Part shown: one piece after another, positions 41,533 through 49,992 of the stretch
How positions within the stretch are numbered: position 1 is the first letter of the stretch
Layout of the letters: every line of letters starts with the position of its first letter
Source of the DNA: Dyadobacter fanqingshengii
GTDB lineage: Bacteria > Bacteroidota > Bacteroidia > Cytophagales > Spirosomataceae
DNA length: 64,000 bases
NCBI RefSeq assembly: GCF_023822005.2
Contig: NZ_CP098806.1
Coordinates: 186,001-250,000 of the forward strand
Direction of reading: 5' to 3'
Made by a program: the position numbers and the translations under genes
The notes under the pieces: model-generated
The model's input: only the letters and a program-made list of their open reading frames with translations
What the model was told of the DNA's origin: nothing
The model's database searches: none

Positions 41533-42300
41533 ATGAAAAAAATTGCACCATTTATATTTTTAGGGCTGGTCATTCTGGGACTGCTGCTGATCCTGAGCGG
41601 TTGCAACGACGGTCGGAATGACTCGGCATTGAACCCGCAAACCGGCGCCGGTGGCTCTATGGCGAGGTTTGCGATCACCGGCAACACGCTATACATTGTT
41701 TCGAAACAATCGCTGGAAGTGTACGATATCGGCGATGGGGCCAATCCGGTGAAAACGGTTCAGAAGGATATGGGCGTAGGGATAGAAACCATATTTCCTT
41801 ACCGTGATAACCTTTACGTGGGAGCAATGGACGGCATGTACATTTATGATAATTCCACGCCTAGAGATCCGAAGCTTTTGACCAAATATCAGCACATCCA
41901 ATCGTGTGATCCGGTGGTGGTGCAGGGGAAATATGCTTATGTTACCTTGCGGAATGGCGTTACCTGCCGACCTGGCAATACATTGAGCTCGCTGGATGTG
42001 GTTGACGTGAGCAATCCCGCACAACCGGTCAGGGTGCATACGCAACCAATGAGCTCGCCCTATGGACTGGGTGTTTCGGGTAATAAATTGTTTGTTTGTG
42101 AAGGAACAAAAGGGTTTACTGTTTTGGATATTACCAATCCGGCTTCGCCGCTGTTCAAGCATACGTTTGAAGATCTGCCCGCCTATGATGTCATTGTCAG
42201 AGATAAACATTTGATCATTACGGGCGAGAAAGGGCTGTTTCAATACAAATACGACGATGCAGACAATGTTGAGTTTCTGAGTAAAATCCCCGTTCTATGA
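41533..42300 (+). CDS. Second LVIVD-repeat lipoprotein
   Basis: A 255-aa lipoprotein (signal ends LLLILSGCNDGRN) with about five LVIVD repeats (LYIVSKQSLEVYDIGDGANP, MYIYDNSTPRDPKLL, VVDVSNPAQPVRVHT, FTVLDITNPASPLF). These form a surface beta propeller of unknown role. It lies 54 bp after the first LVIVD gene, and its stop overlaps the start of the next gene as ATGA, so the three form an operon. Confidence 0.85.
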   Translation: MKKIAPFIFLGLVILGLLLILSGCNDGRNDSALNPQTGAGGSMARFAITGNTLYIVSKQSLEVYDIGDGANPVKTVQKDMGVGIETIFPYRDNLYVGAMDGMYIYDNSTPRDPKLLTKYQHIQSCDPVVVQGKYAYVTLRNGVTCRPGNTLSSLDVVDVSNPAQPVRVHTQPMSSPYGLGVSGNKLFVCEGTKGFTVLDITNPASPLFKHTFEDLPAYDVIVRDKHLIITGEKGLFQYKYDDADNVEFLSKIPVL

Positions 42301-42992
42301 GATTATTTTTAGCTGTTCTCGTTGGTTGCTGTATGCACGGTTTCGCTTCTTCCGGACAAATAGATGCGGAATCAGCCAAAAAGCATGTGATTGTAAAATT
42401 TGCACCGCTGGCGTTGTTTGATTTTGATAATTCCGTGCAATTCGGCGTAGAAGTTCCGCTGGGCAATAGTGGAATGTCCGTGCAGCAAGACTTTGGTTAC
42501 GGGCACTCTTCCTTTAATTTATGGTATAGCACAGAAACGGAGCGTCCCAGAAAGGAAACTTACAAAAGCAGGACCCAATTGCGCTATTATTATCTCGAAA
42601 GACGCCGGTATAAAGCTTATGTAGCAGGCGAGTTTTTGCTGAAAAAGGTGATATACTCGGAAAACAAATGGGTAGGAATGGAATGTGAACAGCCCTGGGG
42701 CAATTGCGGTTATTTTGAAAACAAATTTGTCAAAACCGGACGGACGGTAGGGGCAGGGCATGTCAAAATGGGCTGGCAATTTTACTTTGGCAATCGCATG
42801 GCACTGGATGTTTTCACCGGTCTGGGCTTTCGCAGCATCAGCGTAAAATCAATCACGCCAACCCCCGAAAATACAAGAATCCCCCGAACCGACCGCTGGT
42901 TCGAATACGACACCCCCGGAACAAGCGAAGTCGTCCCCAGCCTGGCCATGGGTTTTCATTTTGGGATTATATTGGGGAAGTTTGATGATTAA
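42297..42992 (+). CDS. Small outer-membrane beta-barrel protein, possibly DUF3575-like
   Basis: A 231-aa exported protein. A signal peptide of about 20 residues is followed by alternating beta segments (VIVKFAPLALFDFDNSVQFG, KSRTQLRYYYLERRRYKAYV, MGWQFYFGNRMALDVFTGLG), ending in GFHFGIILGKFDD, the layout of an eight-stranded barrel. It contains two cysteines in ECEQPWGNC-like context. Function unknown. Its TAA overlaps the TAA of the convergent TonB-receptor gene at TTAA. Confidence 0.7.
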   Translation: MRLFLAVLVGCCMHGFASSGQIDAESAKKHVIVKFAPLALFDFDNSVQFGVEVPLGNSGMSVQQDFGYGHSSFNLWYSTETERPRKETYKSRTQLRYYYLERRRYKAYVAGEFLLKKVIYSENKWVGMECEQPWGNCGYFENKFVKTGRTVGAGHVKMGWQFYFGNRMALDVFTGLGFRSISVKSITPTPENTRIPRTDRWFEYDTPGTSEVVPSLAMGFHFGIILGKFDD

Positions 42993-45241
42993 ATCTTAAC
43001 CTGCAAAGTCAGATAATAACCTCTTCCGTCCGAAGGTAAAATGCCGGGGCCGGGGTAGCCGGTGGCCCGGCGGGTAAAGTACATTTGGTTGGCGAGATTG
43101 TTGATGCTGGCTTCGGCTTTCAGGCGCTTCCATTCGTAGGAAAAGCTGAGATCCATGATTTTGTAAGCAGGAATAAGCCCGACAACGGAAGAAACGCCGC
43201 CGTCGATCGCATTGGTGGCCTCCGAAAATTGATCTGTTAAATGGGTGAGCTGGAATGATCCTTTCAACTTTTTATAGCCGACTCTCAGACCTGTTTTCAA
43301 ATTAACCTTCGGCACAAACTCGACCTCGTTGCCCTGAACACCAGGAATTTCACTCCTTCTGTATTCAGATTTAATGAATGCAATGTTTCCAAAAAGGACA
43401 GCGCTCCAATGCTTCTCTTCCGGATTTACGAGTTTGAAAAAATCGGCTTCCGCATAAGATTCAACACCTGTAATAATTGCCTGACCAACATTACTCCTCA
43501 GACGCAAAACGCGGTTGCTCTCATCATAAAACTGCACTTCGCCGATACGGTTATTATAATTCAGGTAAAAAAGGCTGATGTCATAATTGAAAAATGCGGT
43601 TTGCTGGCTTCGGAAGCCCAAATCAATGCTGTATCCCTTTTCATCTTTCAAATTGGGATCGATCACGGACGAAGGATTGGCAATGCGCATGTCACTGAAT
43701 GTGATGGAGCGGTAATTTTGAGAAATGTTACCATAAATTTCCACATTCGTATGGGGCTTGTAACTCACGCCAACGCCGGCCAGAACGAACTGCCGGCCGT
43801 TTTTCCGATACTCGTCTGTTCGCGTAATGTTGATAATGTTCCCTGCCAGATCTCGTGAAATGCTGCCATAGAAACCGTCTGCTGTCGTTTTGATATACTC
43901 AAACCTTAAACCAGGCGTCACTGAAAGGCGGTCTGTCAGATAAAAAATGTTTTCGGCAAAGAACGAGAAATTCCTGTTGGGGAAACGGTAATCATAAGTG
44001 ATGAAGCGCTCCGGCTCGACGAAATTGAAATCTGCATCTTTCCCATTGCTTCCTATGCCCTGCAAACTGTGGTTAAAGCCATGATAATAGCGGCCGCCGA
44101 CGAGCAACACCGATAGTTTTTTTACAATCGCATATCTTTTCAAATAACGGGCTTCGGCTCCCCAGTTTGTAAACTTGCCTTTGATCAGATCGCGCTCGCT
44201 GTTGTCATCAATTGTTGCAACGCGGTTGGGCCTGAAACCCAGTGAATAGCGATGTGCGGCAAGGCCGAAAACCCGTACATTGAAGTCGCTGGAAGCACTT
44301 ATTTTCTGGTCAAAGTGCAGGGCAAGCATATTCCAGCCTACCTGAAACCAGTTCCTTTCCCTGTTTGTCTGGCGCGGATCCTGTGCAAACATGGCGTCTG
44401 AAAGGCCACCCGGCTGCTTGGACAGGTAATCCATGTGGGTAACGTCGATGCCGATGCTGGTATTTTCCGAAATCCTGTAATCGATGTCAGCGTAAGCCGT
44501 TTTGTTGTCCAGGTGTGAATTTGCGCGCCATCCGTCTGCTTTTTTGTATTGGAAAAAAGTGTAATAACTCAGCTTTCCCACGGTCCCGCTTGCGCTGGTG
44601 AATGCATTATAAAACCCGAACGAGCCCATGCTCTGTCGCGCTGTCAATTCCAGTTTTTTATTCTCAACGGGCTTTCTCATCACAAAATTGATCAACCCGC
44701 CAAACTGCGTTCCATATTGCAGGGAAGCGGCGCCCCGCACAATCTGAATGCGTCCCACGGCCTCAATAGGAGGGGTGTAATAGCTTTCCGGGTAACCCAG
44801 TGCGTCCGCGCTGATGTCGTGCCCGTTCTGGCGCACATTGAAATTTGAAGTCCGGTTGGGATCCAGACCGCGGCCGCCGATGCTCAGCTGCAAACCGCTG
44901 CCATCATTCTCCCAAATGTTGAGTCCGGCAACCCTGGAATAAACTTGTCGCGCATTATTGGTCGAAAGGTTTGCAACGAGCTGATCAGGTGTGATTACTT
45001 CGGATTTTTTTCCTTCATAAATCCCCATATTTTCAACGCCCCGAAGCCTTGAAAAGCCAAAATCCGTGGCTTTTTCTGTAATCGTCAATTCTTTCAGATC
45101 CTGGTCTTTGGAAATGCTTCCGGGAACTGCGGTGCTGTCGGATTTCGGAGCAGTTTTCGCCGGAACGGGGGATTGCGGATAGGCGACACTTGACAGGGCC
45201 AGCAGGAAAAGGATAATGTTATAGCCCCTTAATTTCATCAT
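42989..45241 (-). CDS. TonB-dependent receptor, FecA-like
   Basis: A 750-aa outer-membrane receptor with signal peptide, plug (LSTNNARQVYSRVAGLNIWE, GRGLDPNRTSNFNVRQNG, RIQIVRGAASLQYGTQFGG) and a 22-strand-type barrel. The barrel includes a FecA-like NRERNWFQVGWNMLALHF segment, and the protein ends YYLTLQVKI. There is no STN domain, so it is not a signalling receptor. It overlaps the HTTM gene by about 20 bp. The context with imelysin and HTTM genes points to iron or another metal complex as substrate (inference). Confidence 0.93.
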   Translation of the reverse strand: MMKLRGYNIILFLLALSSVAYPQSPVPAKTAPKSDSTAVPGSISKDQDLKELTITEKATDFGFSRLRGVENMGIYEGKKSEVITPDQLVANLSTNNARQVYSRVAGLNIWENDGSGLQLSIGGRGLDPNRTSNFNVRQNGHDISADALGYPESYYTPPIEAVGRIQIVRGAASLQYGTQFGGLINFVMRKPVENKKLELTARQSMGSFGFYNAFTSASGTVGKLSYYTFFQYKKADGWRANSHLDNKTAYADIDYRISENTSIGIDVTHMDYLSKQPGGLSDAMFAQDPRQTNRERNWFQVGWNMLALHFDQKISASSDFNVRVFGLAAHRYSLGFRPNRVATIDDNSERDLIKGKFTNWGAEARYLKRYAIVKKLSVLLVGGRYYHGFNHSLQGIGSNGKDADFNFVEPERFITYDYRFPNRNFSFFAENIFYLTDRLSVTPGLRFEYIKTTADGFYGSISRDLAGNIINITRTDEYRKNGRQFVLAGVGVSYKPHTNVEIYGNISQNYRSITFSDMRIANPSSVIDPNLKDEKGYSIDLGFRSQQTAFFNYDISLFYLNYNNRIGEVQFYDESNRVLRLRSNVGQAIITGVESYAEADFFKLVNPEEKHWSAVLFGNIAFIKSEYRRSEIPGVQGNEVEFVPKVNLKTGLRVGYKKLKGSFQLTHLTDQFSEATNAIDGGVSSVVGLIPAYKIMDLSFSYEWKRLKAEASINNLANQMYFTRRATGYPGPGILPSDGRGYYLTLQVKI

Positions 45242-46568
45242 TGAAAGGAATAATCCAGGATTTGTGTTGGAAGGAATCTGTTTGTTTGGCCAGGTCCACC
45301 GCCGGATCGATCATCGGTTTGCCCATTCTGCCATTGAGTGCAACATACGAATCCACGTAAACCTGCGGCGAGTCAAAACCCGCTGCAGCATAATGGTCGC
45401 GCAGCATATGTGCGTATTGCAGGATCATATCGGGTTGCGTGGACATCATTTTTTCTTGCAAGCGCGTAAGGAAATCATTGTTGTTGACGATCTGTTTTTT
45501 GCCAGAAGCGTCCGTGACTGTGAACTGCGTATAACCCGCCTTTTCCATCAGCATAACCCGCCATGAAAAACGGTAACCTTCCTCAGTCCAGAAAAGCTCA
45601 TCGGAATACAGTAAATAGCGGAAAGGAAAAGTGATTTGAAATACAAAAAAAAGCGCGAAAATCGCCAGTAGGAACGGTTTGGTAATGCTCGAAACAATGT
45701 ATGAACGCTTTGGCCTGATAAATTGAATCGGCAAACTTAAAGCAAAACTGATTGTGTCAACCACTTTCTGGTGAAATTCCCCGGGGAAAAATATGAAAGC
45801 GGTGACGATCATAATGTAGGGGAACATGCCAATCGGGAAAAGGACTGCCGTGAGCAAATGGAAAATGATCACCGAAACGAATGCATAGGGGCGTGTTTTT
45901 CTATTCCAAAGTAAAAACCCGATGCTCAAATCGTACACGCAGCCAGCCCAGCTGAAAAAGTACGGCGTCCATTTGTAATTAAATAAACTGCCAATGATCG
46001 GAAGGTCATTTTTCGCGGGTAGCCAGATTTTCAATGGCAGAGCGTGCAAAAGCCAGTCGCTGTTCAGTTTTGCCAGACCGGCGTAGAAATAAATGATGCA
46101 CACCAGCAACCGAATGCTGTCGATACACCAGCTTGGGACCTGGTCGGCCAGTAACCGTTTGTTCCGGTAGGCGTCCACAGAAAATGATGCATGCGCGGGT
46201 AAAAAGATGAGCATAAAGCTCACCATGCTCACAAAATAATAGTGGTTCAGGTAAGTGCTTTTGTCGATCAGTTCAATGTAAGTGAATGATAGAAAGAGCG
46301 TTACGGCTGCAAACCTGTATAACATTCCCGCCGCGACCATTAAGGCAGCCACTGCGCAGATGCCAAACAGGATATAGGTCCATTCTCCCAAAGGCCTGAT
46401 AAACTCAAAACCGTAAAATGAGAAATGGAATTTTGGTAAAATATAAAGGTCGGTGATCCAGCCTTTTGCCCAGAAACGGCAAATGCTCAAAAAGAGCATT
46501 ATGCCGAAAATAACCCGGAAAAGAGCCAGCGTTGCGGCCGGAGCATATTTGTTGAAATAAGCCTGCAT
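45219..46568 (-). CDS. HTTM domain protein (vitamin K gamma-carboxylase-like)
   Basis: A 449-aa integral membrane protein of the HTTM family, homologous to the transmembrane part of vitamin-K-dependent gamma-carboxylase. Helices fill residues 10-330. The family's conserved stretch is present (YFYAGLAKLNSDWLLHALPL). The C-terminal 100 residues are periplasmic-looking (YRFSWRVMLMEKAGYTQF). Whether it carboxylates glutamate in bacteria is not established for this group. It is 11 bp after the imelysin gene and overlaps the receptor gene, so tight co-expression is expected. Confidence 0.85.
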   Translation of the reverse strand: MQAYFNKYAPAATLALFRVIFGIMLFLSICRFWAKGWITDLYILPKFHFSFYGFEFIRPLGEWTYILFGICAVAALMVAAGMLYRFAAVTLFLSFTYIELIDKSTYLNHYYFVSMVSFMLIFLPAHASFSVDAYRNKRLLADQVPSWCIDSIRLLVCIIYFYAGLAKLNSDWLLHALPLKIWLPAKNDLPIIGSLFNYKWTPYFFSWAGCVYDLSIGFLLWNRKTRPYAFVSVIIFHLLTAVLFPIGMFPYIMIVTAFIFFPGEFHQKVVDTISFALSLPIQFIRPKRSYIVSSITKPFLLAIFALFFVFQITFPFRYLLYSDELFWTEEGYRFSWRVMLMEKAGYTQFTVTDASGKKQIVNNNDFLTRLQEKMMSTQPDMILQYAHMLRDHYAAAGFDSPQVYVDSYVALNGRMGKPMIDPAVDLAKQTDSFQHKSWIIPFNDEIKGL

Positions 46569-46579
46569 GGCTTGTGCGT

Positions 46580-47710
46580 TTAGTCGCCGTCGTTATCCGT
46601 GTAGGTGATGGTAATGCTCATGGCGGACGTCATGTCTACTTTGAGCATTCTGACTGCCTTTTGCATTTCATTATAAGTGTCCTTCATTGCCTGATTATTG
46701 GTTTTCACCTCCTCATACAAATTCGGTTTCAGCGCATCGAGCTTTGCTTTGCTTGCTTCAAATTGTGCATTGAGCAACTCGGTGAGGGATTTGCCGGTGC
46801 TGCTGTCCTTGGCGCCTAATGCGTCCAGGTAGGTTTTGAGCGAAGGGCCGGTTCCGTCCGTCTTTGCATTTTTCCCATTAAAAAAATCAACAAAAGCCTG
46901 ATGGGCCGTTTTAGCAAGCGTCTGGGAAATGTCTTTTTTGTAAAACGCTTCCACTTTTTCAGGTGCCGGCACGCCGTTCAGCATTGCGCCGGAGGGGATG
47001 CCGAACTTTCCGGAACGGATATAGCGCTCATAATGCAGCACGTAACCATTCACCAACAAAGATGTTGAAGAGCCAATATCCAGGCCTGTTTTGGTAATAA
47101 AAGTTTCTTTGTAAGCACCCTTCCATTCGCTGGTTACCTTGTCCAGAATGCTGTCCATGCGATCAGTAATGCGTTTGATATAGGCCAGTTTGGCTGCGGC
47201 ATTAGGGGCAGTTGTGTATTGGGCAATAATGGCTGCATCCGTTGCGCCTATCCCGTTGATCAGATAATCGATGGCTGGAAATCCTTGTTTCGGGTAAGAA
47301 TCGGGTGTTTCCATGCTTGCATTCGGGTCGGCAATGTTTGCGGCAATTCCCTGCTCACTAGCGGGATAGATATTGAAAAAGTTGCGGATCGTGTGTTTTT
47401 CACCCGGACCAAAATCGAACAATTCTACCTTTTGCCACGCTGTGTAAGCGTCTACCCAGGCAGCGCGGAATTCGATCAGCGTTGTTGGGTCCGGTTTGGC
47501 TGCGAATGCGTTGGATTTGGTCACCATCAGATCAAATTTGACCTGGAAATTATCGTAAGACGGAATGATAATGTTGTCAGCCAGGTGAGTCAACATTGCT
47601 TTCCTGTCTTTGCCCTCGTCTTCCGGTTCGGGCTCAGGCTTCTCTTTTGAATCTGAACAGCCCAGGAAGATCAGGGTCAGCAGGATCGCAAGATAATTTT
47701 TCATGCTCAT
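46580..47710 (-). CDS. Imelysin-family lipoprotein
   Basis: A 376-aa lipoprotein (signal ends LTLIFLGCSDSKEKP) of the imelysin/IrpA-like peptidase-M75 family, usually linked to iron uptake. The four-helix pattern is clear (VELFDFGPGEKHTIRNFF, TSLLVNGYVLHYERYIRSGK). The hallmark GxHxxE is replaced by GFPAID, in QGFPAIDYLINGI, as in other Bacteroidota relatives, so metal binding at that site is changed or lost. A PEPEPEDEG linker follows the lipid anchor. It lies 81 bp downstream of the DUF4856 gene. Confidence 0.9.
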   Translation of the reverse strand: MSMKNYLAILLTLIFLGCSDSKEKPEPEPEDEGKDRKAMLTHLADNIIIPSYDNFQVKFDLMVTKSNAFAAKPDPTTLIEFRAAWVDAYTAWQKVELFDFGPGEKHTIRNFFNIYPASEQGIAANIADPNASMETPDSYPKQGFPAIDYLINGIGATDAAIIAQYTTAPNAAAKLAYIKRITDRMDSILDKVTSEWKGAYKETFITKTGLDIGSSTSLLVNGYVLHYERYIRSGKFGIPSGAMLNGVPAPEKVEAFYKKDISQTLAKTAHQAFVDFFNGKNAKTDGTGPSLKTYLDALGAKDSSTGKSLTELLNAQFEASKAKLDALKPNLYEEVKTNNQAMKDTYNEMQKAVRMLKVDMTSAMSITITYTDNDGD

Positions 47711-47791
47711 TAGTGGTCAGTTTTAAACTATAAATGGTGGATCAACGGAAAATCCGCCAATCCACCCTGGTTCAGGAACAGTCCTGCAATA

Positions 47792-48985
47792 TTATAACTT
47801 GAACTTGGCCGTAATCGCATCCGTAGCCGCGTTGATCTTGTCATTGGTCAGGTCCCAGAATCCGTTGGGAGAGCCCATCAAACCAAGCAGGATGGCATCA
47901 GAAAAAGCTGCATCCGCTCCGTTGATTTTGCAATAACGCAACGAGTAAATGAATCCAAGTCCTTCACCCATAGCGTGGGCACGTGCTGCATCCGTTGTTC
48001 CGCTCTTCCATTTTCCGAGGTAACCCACAGCAGCCGAAGCGATTGCTTTCTCCATTTCGGTCCTGATGAATGTTGCCTGTGCTGTGACCTCCGCTTTGTC
48101 GTTGTTTACAATCGCCGCACGTCCTTTAACAAACGCAGGGTGGATTTTGGCATAACTCGCTTTGTTGTATTCCCAAAGATAGGAGCCGATAAAGGATTCG
48201 TTGGATTTTCTTTCAGCGTCGGTTGCGCCTGCCAGATAAATCGGATTTAATGTTAACAAACCGTACGCTTCGTCCCAGTTATGCTCCAAAGCCGTGTATT
48301 TTTTGCCTGAAACCAATGCTGTGTTATCAGCTTCCAAACCCTTATCCAGCAGTACATTACCAATGTAATCCAGCTGTAATGCGCCGATCAGGCCTTTCTG
48401 AATGATCTGTCCATGTTCAATTCCTTTTGTATCAACAAGATACGTTCCCAATTTGCCGGCAACGCCTTTCGCAGCAGCAACTTTTACAGATTTACTGATC
48501 GCTTCCATGCCAGCAAAGCTTGTTTCCAGGTGCGCGCGGGCTGCATCGGCTTCGGCGGTTGGCTTCGATGAGGCTGTTACATCCCTTAGCTGAACGCCTG
48601 ATGCATTGAGGTCAGCGCCTTTAATATTGATTGTAGAGGTGCTGATATCCGTGAACGGGTTACCTGTATTTGCATACATATTTTTCATCACCGCTGCGCT
48701 TACCTGCGTGCTGTCACGCACTGCCGAGCCCACATAATAATTAAGCTCCTGGAACATTTTATAACGCACATTACCTGTTGTCAAATCGGCCGTAGTATCG
48801 CCTTTTGTATCAATGAACAGGCTTTTGTAAGGTGTAGCAGGGGTAACTTTTGCATAGTCGATCTTGGTGCGGAATTCTGTGGTGGGAGGAGTTACCGTCG
48901 GTTCATCATCATCAGAACAGGAGGTCATCCCCGCGATCAGCATGGAAGCAAATAAGACATTGCGTGGGTTAAAATGTTGTAGCAT
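47792..48985 (-). CDS. DUF4856 family lipoprotein
   Basis: A 397-aa lipoprotein (signal ends LIAGMTSCSDDDEPT) matching the DUF4856 family of Bacteroidota, a mostly helical fold that occurs next to imelysin and HTTM genes. Motifs such as ALEHNWDEAYGLL, WEYNKASYAKIHPAFVKGRA and HAMGEGLGFIYSLRY suggest an imelysin-like helical bundle. The ATG at 48985 is preferred to a TTG three codons earlier. It heads the DUF4856-imelysin-HTTM-TonB operon. Confidence 0.85.
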   Translation of the reverse strand: MLQHFNPRNVLFASMLIAGMTSCSDDDEPTVTPPTTEFRTKIDYAKVTPATPYKSLFIDTKGDTTADLTTGNVRYKMFQELNYYVGSAVRDSTQVSAAVMKNMYANTGNPFTDISTSTINIKGADLNASGVQLRDVTASSKPTAEADAARAHLETSFAGMEAISKSVKVAAAKGVAGKLGTYLVDTKGIEHGQIIQKGLIGALQLDYIGNVLLDKGLEADNTALVSGKKYTALEHNWDEAYGLLTLNPIYLAGATDAERKSNESFIGSYLWEYNKASYAKIHPAFVKGRAAIVNNDKAEVTAQATFIRTEMEKAIASAAVGYLGKWKSGTTDAARAHAMGEGLGFIYSLRYCKINGADAAFSDAILLGLMGSPNGFWDLTNDKINAATDAITAKFKL

Positions 48986-49027
48986 TTTGTACAAATTATT
49001 GTTTTTGTCGGGAAATGTGAGGTTGGC

Positions 49028-49080
49028 TTATTTAGACTAAAACTAAGCGGCTGCAAACATATGCATTATTTAGAATGAGA
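49028..49080. promoter_or_regulatory. Candidate operator: two TTATTTAGA repeats upstream of DUF4856
   Basis: TTATTTAGACTAAAA at 49028 and TTATTTAGAATGAGA at 49066 are direct repeats with three differences in 15 bp. The first contains the palindrome TTTAG-A-CTAAA (49031-49041). They lie 43-95 bp before the operon start and could be sites of a metal-responsive repressor such as Fur. No match to a known box is claimed. Confidence 0.35.
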
Positions 49081-49132
49081 ACAAATTGTTTAGCCGCCTT
49101 CCCGAAATCATGTTTTTTATACAAAACAAAAA

Positions 49133-49188
49133 AAGACACTTTTCGCTGATTTCAAGAATGTTAACTTGAAGTCTGCAAAAAGTGTCTT
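49133..49188 (-). terminator. Strong bipartite terminator of msrB
   Basis: AAGACACTTTT and AAAAGTGTCTT form a perfect 11-bp outer stem. Inside, TTCAAG and CTTGAA form a second 6-bp stem. On the minus strand it is followed by a run of T. It lies 33 bp after the msrB stop. Confidence 0.75.
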
Positions 49189-49220
49189 AATAAATTTTAA
49201 TGTCAGAAAGCCTTTGAAAT

Positions 49221-49787
49221 CTAGCTTCCGCTGTCAGCTTTCTTTTTATTGTTGAATTTTTTCTCCGCTGTTTTTGCCTTTTCAAAATCAAGGACAACAC
49301 CATTGATGCAGTAACGCAGGCCGGTAGGTGGCGGGCCATCTTCGAAAACGTGGCCTAAGTGTGACTTGCATTTGCCGCACATGACCTCTGTCCTGCGCAT
49401 GCCATGGCTATTGTCTGCTGTTTCCAAAATGGAGCTTTTGCTGATCGGTTCAAAAAAGCTCGGCCAGCCGCAGCCGCTTTCGTATTTGGCATTGCTTTTG
49501 AAAAGCGCATTGCCGCAGACTGCGCAGTAGAATGTGCCTATTTCTTTGGAATGCTCATATTCACTCGTGAACGGACGCTCGGTTCCTTTCAACCTTGCCA
49601 CTTCGTAAACTTCTGGCGAGAGCAGTTTTTTCCACTCTTCATTGCTTCTGTTGACCGCGCCTGAATCCGTTTTGGAATAGGCCGGGCTTTTTTTCTGCTC
49701 CTTCTGCGCCGGGGAGGACTGGCCGTAGCAGCTTTGCAGCATTAATGCGAACACGCCTGATAACAAGAGCGCGATTGACTTTTTCAT
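49221..49787 (-). CDS. msrB: Peptide-methionine (R)-S-oxide reductase, exported
   Basis: A 188-aa MsrB that reduces methionine-R-sulfoxide in proteins. An N-terminal signal with a lipobox-like LQSCYGQ suggests attachment to the periplasmic membrane. The zinc motifs are present (FYCAVCGNALF, MCGKCKSHLGHVFEDG), along with GCGWPSFFEP and the catalytic Cys in TGLRYCINGVVLDF. It is a stand-alone gene with a strong terminator. Confidence 0.94.
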   Translation of the reverse strand: MKKSIALLLSGVFALMLQSCYGQSSPAQKEQKKSPAYSKTDSGAVNRSNEEWKKLLSPEVYEVARLKGTERPFTSEYEHSKEIGTFYCAVCGNALFKSNAKYESGCGWPSFFEPISKSSILETADNSHGMRRTEVMCGKCKSHLGHVFEDGPPPTGLRYCINGVVLDFEKAKTAEKKFNNKKKADSGS

Positions 49788-49992
49788 GCTGTTTATAGTT
49801 TTGATGTTTTACTTATATACGATACGCCGGTGCCAATAGTTGAATGCCGCACTATTTTTACTAACAATCCCGGACCTGAAAAGATTTAACTTTCGAAACT
49901 CCTATTCCTGGATAAAATTATAAAAAGGCGCGAAAACGGTAAATTTCCATGGATTTGGCTTAATATAGAAGCTTTGAACAACTCAACGTTAC

